Positions 17,814 through 25,900 of a stretch of 64,000 nucleotides of DNA are shown here, piece by piece. Origin of the DNA: G016756615 sp035556195 (GTDB taxonomy: Bacteria; Pseudomonadota; Alphaproteobacteria; Rhizobiales; Rhizobiaceae); NCBI GenBank assembly GCA_035556195.1, contig DATMFK010000015.1:124001-188000 (forward strand), given 5' to 3'. The position numbers were made by a program, and so were the translations under genes. How positions within the stretch are numbered: position 1 is the stretch's first letter; each line of letters opens with the position of its first letter. Below the pieces are notes generated by a model. It did no database searches, was not told where the DNA came from, and worked only from the letters and a program-made list of their open reading frames with translations.

Positions 17814-18719
17814 ATGGCCGAAGCCACCGTCACCAAGCCGGCAGCTCTGACAGCCCCGCCTGTCGGGCGAGCCATGCGCCTGCCCACCGCATGGCTCGGG
17901 GTCGCTCCCTTCTTCCTGTTCGCGCTTCTTTTCCTGATCTTGCCCACCACCTACCTCGTGGTCGGCGCCTTCCAGAACAGTCAGGGCGAGTTCACCCTGG
18001 AGAACGTCGCCGCCTTGTCGCAGCCTTCGATCGTGGCCGCCTACTGGATATCGATCCGCATCAGCCTGGCCTCGGCCATCCTGGGCGCGCTGGTGGGCCT
18101 CGCCATAGCGATCGCAATCGTGCGCGGTGGCCTGCCCAACTGGGTCCGATCGGCCACGCTGACCTTCTCCGGCGTCGCCTCGCAATTCGCCGGCGTGCCT
18201 CTGGCCTTTGCCTTTCTCGCCACGCTGGGCCGGCTAGGCCTCGTCACCGTGCTGCTCAACAGCATCCTTGGCATCAACATCTATGCGCTCGGCTTCAACA
18301 TCCTGTCTTTCTGGGGCCTGACGCTCACCTATCTCTTTTTCCAGATCCCGCTGATGGTGGTCATCATCACGCCGGCGATCGACGGGCTGAAGCGCGAATG
18401 GGGCGAGGCCGCCGCGACGCTCGGCGCCACGCAACTCCAATATTGGCGCATGGTCGTCATTCCCGTGTTGTGGCCGAGCTTTCTCGGCACGATGATTTTG
18501 CTCTTCGCGAATGCCTTCGGCGCCATCGCCACGGCCTATGCGCTCACCGGCTCGTCCCTGAACATCGTCCCGATCCTGCTCTTCGCGCAGATCCGCGGCG
18601 ACGTGCTGCACAACCCGCATCTGGGCTATGCGCTGGCCTTCGGCATGATCGTGGTGACCGGCGTCGCCAACATCTTCTACATCTGGTTCAGGACGCGCAG
18701 CGAAAGGTGGTTGCGATGA
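17814..18719 (+). CDS. ABC transporter permease, PotB-like
   Basis: A 301-aa inner-membrane subunit with about six helices, beginning after a hydrophilic leader with LGVAPFFLFALLFLILPTTYLVVGAF. The EAA loop is visible in EWGEAAATLGATQLQYWRMVVIPVLWP around residues 200-225. It pairs with the permease encoded next, whose ATG overlaps its stop (18716-18719). The ATG at 17814 is preferred over an in-frame GTG at 17781 because the latter lies inside the intercistronic hairpin. Confidence 0.88.
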   Translation: MAEATVTKPAALTAPPVGRAMRLPTAWLGVAPFFLFALLFLILPTTYLVVGAFQNSQGEFTLENVAALSQPSIVAAYWISIRISLASAILGALVGLAIAIAIVRGGLPNWVRSATLTFSGVASQFAGVPLAFAFLATLGRLGLVTVLLNSILGINIYALGFNILSFWGLTLTYLFFQIPLMVVIITPAIDGLKREWGEAAATLGATQLQYWRMVVIPVLWPSFLGTMILLFANAFGAIATAYALTGSSLNIVPILLFAQIRGDVLHNPHLGYALAFGMIVVTGVANIFYIWFRTRSERWLR

Positions 18720-19507
18720 AGGGCTCGCGCTTCTGGGCCTGGCTGACCTTCGCCGTCGGCGCGGCCTATTTCTTCGTCCCCCTCATCGCGACGTTCGAGT
18801 TCTCGCTGCGCATGAAGCGTGGCGAGTACACTTTCGAGGCCTATAGGGTCGTGCTCGGCGACCCCCGTTTCCAGGAAACCTTCTTCTATTCGGTGACCGT
18901 CGCCATCCTGACGATCCTGCTCGGCATCCTCGTCGTGGTGCCGACCGCCTACTGGATCCGGCTGAGGATGCCGTATATCAGGCCGATCGTGGAGTTCATC
19001 ACGCTCCTGCCGCTCATCATCCCGGCGATCGTCATCGTCTTCGGCTATATCCGCATGTACGGATCGTCCTCGCCGCTGCCGTTCCTCGCCAACGCCCGAG
19101 CCACCGACGCACTCCTGATCATCGGCTACGCCACGCTCGCGCTGCCCTATATGTACCGCGCCGTCGATACGGGGCTGCGGACGATCGACGTCCGCACTCT
19201 GACCGAGGCCGCACAGATCCTCGGGGCTGGTTGGGCGACGATCATTGCCCGGATCATCCTGCCCAACGTGCTGATCGCCGTCCTGTCGGGCGCCTTCCTG
19301 ACCTTCGCCATCGTGATCGGCGAGTTCACCATGGCGAGCCTGCTCAATCGGCCGGCTTTCGGTCCCTATCTGCAGAATATCGGCGCCAATCGCGCCTATG
19401 AGCCCGCCGCGCTCGCCGTCATCGCCTTCGCGATCACCTGGGGCTGCATGGCGGTGATCCAGATCCTTTCCCGGTTCGCCCCGAAATCGGCCAACCGTCC
19501 GAACTGA
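18716..19507 (+). CDS. ABC transporter permease, PotC-like
   Basis: A 263-aa inner-membrane subunit with six helices (the first is FWAWLTFAVGAAYFFVPLIATF) and an EAA loop in TLTEAAQILGAGWATIIARIILP around residues 162-185. It is the second half of a heterodimeric permease. The overlapping start (ATGA) shows translational coupling to the first permease gene. The frame is also open far upstream, but that region encodes the binding protein and first permease in another frame. Confidence 0.88.
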   Translation: MKGSRFWAWLTFAVGAAYFFVPLIATFEFSLRMKRGEYTFEAYRVVLGDPRFQETFFYSVTVAILTILLGILVVVPTAYWIRLRMPYIRPIVEFITLLPLIIPAIVIVFGYIRMYGSSSPLPFLANARATDALLIIGYATLALPYMYRAVDTGLRTIDVRTLTEAAQILGAGWATIIARIILPNVLIAVLSGAFLTFAIVIGEFTMASLLNRPAFGPYLQNIGANRAYEPAALAVIAFAITWGCMAVIQILSRFAPKSANRPN

Positions 19508-19525
19508 ACGAGAAAGTCGAAAGCC

Positions 19526-20590
19526 ATGGCCGACCCGTTTCTCAGCATCCAGAACATCCGCAAGTCCTTCGGGACGGTCACAGTCGTGCAGGACTTCGAT
19601 CTCGACGTCAGAGCCGGCGAGTTCATTTCGCTGCTCGGCCCTTCCGGCTGCGGCAAGACCACGGTGTTGCGCATGGTGGCAGGCTTCGAGGAGCCGAGCG
19701 GCGGCTCGATCGTGGTCGGAGGGCGCGACGTCACCCGGCTCAAGCCGAACCAGCGCAATGTCGGCATGGTGTTCCAGGCCTACGCGCTCTTCCCCAACCT
19801 CACCGTGGCCCAGAATATCGCCTTTGGATTGAAGGTGGCCGGCGCGCCCAAGGCCGAAGTCGATGCCCGCGTCGCGGAGCTCCTCGAAATCATCAAGCTG
19901 CCGCAGTTCGGCGACCGCTACCCCTACCAGCTTTCCGGCGGCCAGCAGCAACGCGTCGCACTCGCCCGGGCGCTGGCGCCGAAGCCGAAGCTCCTGCTGC
20001 TGGACGAGCCGCTTTCGGCGCTGGACGCCAAGGTGCGCGTCTCGCTGCGCGACGAGATCCGCTCTATCCAGAAGAAGCTCGGCATCACCACAATCTTCGT
20101 GACGCATGACCAGGAAGAGGCACTGTCGATCTCGGATCGCATCGTCGTCATGTATGGAGGCAAGGCCGAGCAGGTCGGCACGCCCTTCGAGATCTACAAC
20201 CGGCCGGCGACCCGTTTCGTGGCGAATTTCGTCGGCACGCTCAACGTGCTCGAAGGTACGGTGGCGGATGCCGCTGCCGGCACGGTGCGCATCGGCGACA
20301 GCCAGCTTTCGCTCAAAGGCTCGCTCAATGGCGCCAGGACGGGCGACGCGGTCTCGCTGGCTCTTCGTCCCGAAGCGATCGCGCTCGGCCGTCAGCCCGG
20401 CCGCGACACCAGCCTGGGCGGTGAGATTTCCGACGTTTCCTTCCTCGGCTCGGTCATTCGCGTGCGCGTCGGCCTGGGCCAGAACGCGATTTCGCTCGAC
20501 ACCTTCAACAACCCCGCCTCGCCGCCACCGATGGTCGGCGAGAAGACGGAGATAAGTTTCTCCTCGGGCGACGTGCTCGTGCTGCATTGA
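19526..20590 (+). CDS. ABC transporter ATP-binding protein, PotA-like
   Basis: A 354-aa ATPase with Walker A LGPSGCGKTT, Q-loop VFQAYALFPNLTV, signature LSGGQQQR, Walker B LLLLDEPLSALD and switch THD. The last 110 or so residues form a TOBE-type domain (NVLEGTVADAAAGTVRIGDSQLSL, LALRPEAI, ISFSSGDVLVLH), as in PotA, FbpC and UgpC. It closes the operon, 18 bases after the second permease gene. Its family fits the polyamine/AEP/iron class and supports uptake of a small cationic organic compound. Confidence 0.9.
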   Translation: MADPFLSIQNIRKSFGTVTVVQDFDLDVRAGEFISLLGPSGCGKTTVLRMVAGFEEPSGGSIVVGGRDVTRLKPNQRNVGMVFQAYALFPNLTVAQNIAFGLKVAGAPKAEVDARVAELLEIIKLPQFGDRYPYQLSGGQQQRVALARALAPKPKLLLLDEPLSALDAKVRVSLRDEIRSIQKKLGITTIFVTHDQEEALSISDRIVVMYGGKAEQVGTPFEIYNRPATRFVANFVGTLNVLEGTVADAAAGTVRIGDSQLSLKGSLNGARTGDAVSLALRPEAIALGRQPGRDTSLGGEISDVSFLGSVIRVRVGLGQNAISLDTFNNPASPPPMVGEKTEISFSSGDVLVLH

Positions 20591-20677
20591 TGCGACCGCT
20601 GCGGCTTGATCGCAGTCGATTCGACCACTCATAGGCGATGGCTCCAGGTTCTGCACCGCAGGGCGCCTGACCGCTAT

Positions 20678-20774
20678 GGAACGGAATGGATACTCAGATC
20701 ACCTCGCCCTGCGGGCTCGGGTCCGAGTATGACGAAGCTTCTGCGTCCAGGCCAATCATCAACGTTGGCGATTG
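20678..20774 (-). repeat. REP-like hairpin element, copy 1 (full length)
   Basis: Read on the minus strand it runs from CAATCGCCAACG through TCGTCATACTCGGACCCGAG to TATCCATTCCGTTCC. It matches the copy at 33842-33936 across almost the whole length, including the non-palindromic left part. Confidence 0.7.
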
Positions 20775-20795
20775 GCGCCGCACTTCAGCGCAGCC

Positions 20796-20844
20796 CGTCA
20801 TACTCGGACCCGAGCGAAGCGAGGTGATCCGAGTCCGTTCCATG
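20796..20844 (+). repeat. REP-like hairpin element, copy 2 (partial)
   Basis: CGTCATACTCGGACCCGAGC followed by GAAGCGAGGTGATCCGAGTCCGTTCCAT. It is the right half of the element, placed head-to-head with copy 1, so the pair can fold as one large inverted repeat. Confidence 0.7.
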
Positions 20845-21462
20845 TCCGCCAATGCGGCGCAGCCGATCCAGGTGCTGTTGTGGCGAGCCACCGTTCCGGC
20901 GAATGTCAGGATCGTTTCCGGTGCCTGTTCCCCGAAGAGGCACCGAACGGCCAGGTGGCGCGCTTGTGCGCGGAGCGTCCGGTCCATCGCCCCAAATATC
21001 TGTCAGGATGGTCGTCAGGTGAGCGAGAATTGCCGTTGATTTCGATCGGGCGTCTCCCCAATTGTAGCCGACGCCTACCACGTACGGGTCATTATCAATT
21101 GCCGGGTACGTAAGGTCAGAAGTATAGAGAGGGTTCATTCGACCATGCCCCATCGGAGAACAGGCTGAATGTCAGCTTGGGCCGAAGTCGCTGCTTCTCT
21201 CGGTATCTTCAAGCGTGCGGTTTCGTCGTAGACGATATTCGGCGGGATCGAGAGACAATGCGTACAGTTGCGTGTGTCGTCAGTGCAGTTTTTGCGTCGT
21301 TCCAGACCCTGCTCCTCGGAGCAGTTGAAAATCGCCAGTAGAGGCGGCAAGCTGAAAGCATCTTTGGAATTCGCGACGGGAATGGGGTGAACGCTTCGGC
21401 CCGCGACAAGGGCTGAGGATGTTCCGGCGGCCGCCGCGCCAACTTGCGGAAGGAGCGGGAAT

Positions 21463-22638
21463 TTGGTGCGCCTCAACCAGATCATAGTCTTGCCCTCGCA
21501 CGCCATCGCGGGAGCCGTGGGATTGGCCATTATGGTCTGCGGTCTCCATGCGGCCTCGGCACAGGAGAATGTGCCGAGCGTGACGACCGCCAAGCCCGTC
21601 GTGCGCGAGATCGTCGAAAGCGACAGCTTCATCGGCCGCTTCGAGGCCATGGACGAGGTCGATGTGAGGTCCCGTGTCGGCGGCTATCTCGACCAGGTCC
21701 ATTTTCGGGACGGGGCCCTGGTCCAGAAGGGCGACCTTCTCTTCACCATCGACAAGCGTCCCTTCCAGGCCGCCTATGACGCGGCCAAGTCGCAGGTCGA
21801 CGTCGCGACGAGCGCGCTGGAATTCGCCACGATGCAGCTCGAGAGAGCGGAGGCGCTCTCCAAGTCCGGCAACCTTGCAACCTCCGTCCTCGATGATCGC
21901 CGCCGCGAGCATCTCGCCGCGGTGGCCCGGCTCGAGGGCGCCAAGGCGGAACTGCGCACCAGCAGCCTCAATCTCGAATTCACCGAGATACGGGCAGCAC
22001 TTTCCGGCCGCATCGACCGACGGCTGGTCTCTGTCGGCAATCTCGTCCAGGCCGATTCCACCCTTCTCACCACCATCGTGGCGCTCGATCCGATCGATTT
22101 CTATTTCGACATCGACGAGCGTTCGGCTCTCGCCTATGCGCGCGACGCGCGCCAGCGCGGGGCGACGCTGCAGGAGGGGGCGGGCGGCGTCGAAGTGGTC
22201 GTCACGGTGCAGGACCACGATCCTGTCTCCGTGACCGGAAAGCTCGACTTTTCCGAGAACCGGCTCGACGCGCAGAGCGGCACGATGCGCATGCGCGCCC
22301 GTTTCCCCAATTCGGACGGGCTGCTGCAGCCCGGCATGTTCGGGCGTATCACCATGCCGGGTTCGCTGCCTTACAAGGGCGTCCTGGTACCCGACGAAGC
22401 GATCGGCGCGGATCAGGACAGGCGCGTCGTCTATGTGGTCGACCAGGCCGGCACCGTCTCTGCCAAGCCCGTGCGCACCGGCCCGCTGCTTCACGGATAC
22501 CGTGTCATCCGCACCGGTTTGACCGGCGATGAAACGATGGTCGTCGACGGGTTGCTGCGCGTCAGACCGGGCGTGAAGGTCAAGGCGGAAATGATCTCGC
22601 TGCCGCCGGAAGCAAAAGTCGCCGGATTGGCCCGATGA
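21463..22638 (+). CDS. RND efflux periplasmic adaptor (second system)
   Basis: A 391-aa membrane fusion protein with an N-terminal signal or anchor (AIAGAVGLAIMVCGLHAASA), a lipoyl half (EVDVRSRVGGYLDQVHFRDGALVQKGDLLFTI, residues 60-92), an alpha-hairpin (YDAAKSQVDVATSALEFATMQLERAE), the second lipoyl half (IRAALSGRIDRRLVSVGNLV) and a beta-barrel/MP domain (FPNSDGLLQPGMFGRITMPG). AcrA/MexA-like in length. The start is TTG 21463 or GTG 21466 behind GGAAGGAG; no ATG is available. The pump gene overlaps its stop by four bases. Confidence 0.9.
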   Translation: MVRLNQIIVLPSHAIAGAVGLAIMVCGLHAASAQENVPSVTTAKPVVREIVESDSFIGRFEAMDEVDVRSRVGGYLDQVHFRDGALVQKGDLLFTIDKRPFQAAYDAAKSQVDVATSALEFATMQLERAEALSKSGNLATSVLDDRRREHLAAVARLEGAKAELRTSSLNLEFTEIRAALSGRIDRRLVSVGNLVQADSTLLTTIVALDPIDFYFDIDERSALAYARDARQRGATLQEGAGGVEVVVTVQDHDPVSVTGKLDFSENRLDAQSGTMRMRARFPNSDGLLQPGMFGRITMPGSLPYKGVLVPDEAIGADQDRRVVYVVDQAGTVSAKPVRTGPLLHGYRVIRTGLTGDETMVVDGLLRVRPGVKVKAEMISLPPEAKVAGLAR

Positions 22639-25600
22639 GATTCGCCCATTTCTTCGTGGACCGGCCGATCTTCGCGTCGGTCCTGTCGATCGTCCTCCTG
22701 ATCCTGGGCTCCATCGCCTATACGCAATTGCCGGTGGCGCAATATCCCGAAATCGCGCCGCCCACCATCGTGGTGCGGGCCCAGTATCCGGGCGCCGACG
22801 CCGAGACGATCGCCGCGACGGTGGCCACGCCGCTGGAGCAGGAGATCAACGGCGTGGAGGACATGCTCTACATGTCCTCCTATTCGACCGGGGACGGCTC
22901 GATGGCCTTGAGCGTCACCTTCAGGCTGGGCACCGATCTCGATCAGGCGCAGGTTCTGGTGCAGAACCGTGTCGCGATCGCGCAGCCGCGGCTGCCGGAG
23001 GAGGTGCGTCGGCTCGGCGTGACCACCACCAAGAGCTCGCCGGACTTGATGATGGTCATCCACATGCTGTCGCCCGACGACAGCTACGATCAGCTCTATG
23101 TGTCCAATTATGCTCGGTCGAACGTCCGTGACGTCCTGCTCCGCCTCGACGGCGTCGGAGACCTGATCATCTTCGGCGAGCGGGAGTACTCCCTGCGCGT
23201 CTGGCTCGATCCGGAAAAGCTCTCCATCTACGGCATGACGGCGGGCGACGTCGTCAATTCGCTGCGCGAACAGAACGTCCAGGTCTCGGGCGGGGCGATC
23301 GGCGCTCCGCCCAACAACAAGGGCAGCGCCTTCCAGTACACGATCACGACCCAGGGGCGCTTCGACGATGCGCGCGACTTCCGCTACGTCATCGTCAAGT
23401 CGACCGAGGACGGGCGTCTGGTCACGCTGGAGGATGTGGCGCGCATCGAGCTCGGCGCGCGCGACTACGTGACCAACTCCTACCTCAACGGCAAGCAGGC
23501 GGTCGCACTGGGCATTTTCCAGCGACCCGGCACGAACGCGCTCGCCTCGGCTGCCGAAATCCAGGAGACGATCGCCAGGCTTGCGCGGGATTTTCCGCCG
23601 GGCATCAGCTACGAGATCATCTACAACCCGACGGAATTCATCGAGAAGTCGATCAACGAAGTCTACAAGACCATCCTTGAAGCGATCGCGCTTGTGGTGA
23701 TCGTCATCATCGTCTTCCTCCAGTCGTGGCGGATGGCGATCGTTCCGATCGTGGCCATTCCCGTGTCGCTCATCGGCACCCTGGCCGTGCTTCTCGCCTT
23801 CGGCTTCTCGCTCAACATGCTGACGCTTTTCGGCCTCGTTCTGGCGATCGGCATTGTCGTCGACGATGCGATCGTCGTGGTCGAGAATGTCGAGCGCAAC
23901 ATCGCACTCGGGCTGGCACCGGCCGCGGCGGCGCACCGCACGATGGACGAGGTGGGCGGCGCGGTCGTGGCGATCGCGCTGGTGCTGACCGCGGTTTTCG
24001 TTCCCACGGCCTTTATCCCCGGAATCACCGGCCAGTTCTACCGGCAATTCGCGGTGACCATCGCGGTCTCGACGATCATCTCCGCCTTCAACTCGCTCAC
24101 GCTCTCGCCGGCGCTGGCGGCGCTGCTGTTCAAGCCCCACGAGACGGCACATCAGCATCCGCGATTCTTCCTGGCGCGTTGGGGCAAGGGGCTCGGTGAC
24201 GGCTTCAACCGCGGCTTCACCTGGGTGGCCGATCGCTATGCCGGGATCGTCCGGGTACTGGTCGGGACCCGCTTGGCGCTCGCCGCGATGCTCCTGGTCT
24301 TCGTTGGGCTGCTCTACGCCACCTATCACATGCTCCAGACGGTGCCGCGTGGCTTCATCCCGACCATGGACCAGGGCTACGCGATCGTGGTCGTGCAACT
24401 CCCCGATGCTTCGTCGCTGTCGCGCACGGACGAGGTGGTGCGCCATGCATCGCAGATCATTCAGGAGACGCCGGGCGTCGCGAACGCGGTCGCGTTCGCC
24501 GGTTTCTCGGGTGCTACCTTTACCAATGCGAGCAACTCCGGTGTGATCTTCGCGCCCTTCAAGCCCTTCGAGGAAAGATTGGCCACCGGCCTGACGCAGG
24601 ACAGGATCATCGGCGACCTGTTCGGCCGGCTTCAAAGCATCCAGCAGGCTTTCATCATCGCATTGCCGCCGCCGTCCGTGCCCGGCATCGGGAACTCAGG
24701 CGGTTTCAAGATGCAGCTCCAGGAGCGCAACAGCACCGATGTCCGCAAGATCCTGGAACTCGCGCACCAGATCGCGGCGAAGGCGAACCAGACCCCGGGC
24801 CTGCTCGGTGTCTTCACGACCTTCTCGGCGTCGAGCCCGCAATTCTTCCTCGATATCGACCGCGACAAGGCGCGCATGCTCAACGTGCCGATCCCCAACA
24901 TCTTCGAGACGCTGTCGGTCAATCTCGGCTCGGCCTATGTGAATGATTTCAACGCGTTTGGTCGGCTCTACCAGGTGCAGGCGCAGGCAGATCAGACGTT
25001 TCGTCTCGAGCGGGAGGACATCCTAAAGCTCAAGGTCCGTTCGGCGACGGGGGCCCTGGTGCCGCTCGGCACGCTGGTCGACATCCGCGACGTCACCGGC
25101 CCCGAATTGGTGCAGCGCTACAATATGTACGTGTCCGTTCCCGTCCAGGGGAACGCGGCGCCGGGCGTGTCGACGGGCACGGCTCTCGATCTGATGGAGG
25201 GCATAGCGGCGCAGACCTTGCCGCGAGGAACGTCCTTCGAATGGACGGAGCTCGCGCTTCAGGAACGCAGCACCGGCAACGCGGCTGCGCTTATCTTCGG
25301 CCTGTCGGTGCTTTTCGTCTTCCTGGCGCTCTCGGCACAGTATGAGAGCTGGGTGCTGCCCTTCGCGATCGTGCTGATCGTTCCGCTGGGCGTGCTTGCC
25401 GCGCTGGTCGGGGTGTCGCTGAGCGGGCTCGACAACAACGTCCTCGTCCAGATCGGCCTTATCGTGCTCGTCGGCCTGGCGGCCAAGAACGCGATCCTGA
25501 TCGTCGAGTTCGCCAGGCAGGCGCAGGAACGGGGAGCCTCGGTGGTGGAGGCTGCCGTCGAGGCCTGCCGGCTCCGGCTGCGCCCCATCCTTATGACGGC

Positions 25601-25811
25601 CTTCGCCTTCATACTGGGCGTGGTGCCGCTCGTCATAGCCAAGGGACCTGGCGCGGAAATGCGGCAGTCGCTTGGCACGGCCGTGTTCTCCGGCATGCTG
25701 GGCGTGACCTTCGTCGGCCTGTTCCTGACCCCGGTCTTCTACGTGACGCTCGCTTCGCTCTTCCGGCTGAAGAAGAGGGGGGTGGCGGAGGCGCCCAGCC
25801 CGGCGGAGTAG
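22635..25811 (+). CDS. RND efflux pump inner-membrane transporter (AcrB/MexB-like)
   Basis: A 1058-aa HAE1-type exporter. It starts with FFVDRPIFASVLSIVLLILG and has porter domains with LPVAQYPEIAPPTIVV. Helix 4 carries LVLAIGIVVDDAIVVVENVERN (the proton-relay Asp pair), and the second block carries QIGLIVLVGLAAKNAILIVEFARQ (relay Lys). It is closer to the AcrB/MexB type than the pump at 4509. The ATGA overlap with the adaptor gene shows coupling. No TetR regulator or outer-membrane channel gene adjoins. The RND gene ends 90 bases before secDF, which runs the other way. Confidence 0.92.
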   Translation: MRFAHFFVDRPIFASVLSIVLLILGSIAYTQLPVAQYPEIAPPTIVVRAQYPGADAETIAATVATPLEQEINGVEDMLYMSSYSTGDGSMALSVTFRLGTDLDQAQVLVQNRVAIAQPRLPEEVRRLGVTTTKSSPDLMMVIHMLSPDDSYDQLYVSNYARSNVRDVLLRLDGVGDLIIFGEREYSLRVWLDPEKLSIYGMTAGDVVNSLREQNVQVSGGAIGAPPNNKGSAFQYTITTQGRFDDARDFRYVIVKSTEDGRLVTLEDVARIELGARDYVTNSYLNGKQAVALGIFQRPGTNALASAAEIQETIARLARDFPPGISYEIIYNPTEFIEKSINEVYKTILEAIALVVIVIIVFLQSWRMAIVPIVAIPVSLIGTLAVLLAFGFSLNMLTLFGLVLAIGIVVDDAIVVVENVERNIALGLAPAAAAHRTMDEVGGAVVAIALVLTAVFVPTAFIPGITGQFYRQFAVTIAVSTIISAFNSLTLSPALAALLFKPHETAHQHPRFFLARWGKGLGDGFNRGFTWVADRYAGIVRVLVGTRLALAAMLLVFVGLLYATYHMLQTVPRGFIPTMDQGYAIVVVQLPDASSLSRTDEVVRHASQIIQETPGVANAVAFAGFSGATFTNASNSGVIFAPFKPFEERLATGLTQDRIIGDLFGRLQSIQQAFIIALPPPSVPGIGNSGGFKMQLQERNSTDVRKILELAHQIAAKANQTPGLLGVFTTFSASSPQFFLDIDRDKARMLNVPIPNIFETLSVNLGSAYVNDFNAFGRLYQVQAQADQTFRLEREDILKLKVRSATGALVPLGTLVDIRDVTGPELVQRYNMYVSVPVQGNAAPGVSTGTALDLMEGIAAQTLPRGTSFEWTELALQERSTGNAAALIFGLSVLFVFLALSAQYESWVLPFAIVLIVPLGVLAALVGVSLSGLDNNVLVQIGLIVLVGLAAKNAILIVEFARQAQERGASVVEAAVEACRLRLRPILMTAFAFILGVVPLVIAKGPGAEMRQSLGTAVFSGMLGVTFVGLFLTPVFYVTLASLFRLKKRGVAEAPSPAE

Positions 25812-25853
25812 AGCAGGGCGGGACCTGGCGATCAGACCCGGATACGAGCCAAT

Positions 25854-25895
25854 GAAGCAGGGCGTGGGCATCCAACGGTGCCCACGCCCTGCTTC
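25854..25895. terminator. Bidirectional terminator between RND pump and secDF
   Basis: GAAGCAGGGCGTGGGCA (25854-25870) pairs perfectly with 25879-25895: a 17-bp stem with an 8-base loop between two converging genes. Confidence 0.75.
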
Positions 25896-25900
25896 CTATC

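Larger units (their letters stand above)
20591..21462. other. 872-base gene-free spacer with repeat elements
   Basis: No convincing gene was found. The first 260 bases hold two REP-like elements in opposite orientation (listed separately). From about 21050 to 21300 the composition is less GC-rich, with no clear hairpin terminator and no protein-like frame that resembles anything known. The last part must contain the promoter of the second RND operon. Confidence 0.6.

Noticed and set aside
17660..18715. Upstream extension of the second PotC-like permease frame
   Set aside because: It covers the first permease and binding-protein end in another frame, with Arg/Pro-rich nonsense composition.
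22491..24635. 714-codon open frame antisense to the second RND pump
   Set aside because: Shadow of a clearly coding strand, highly charged, no motif.
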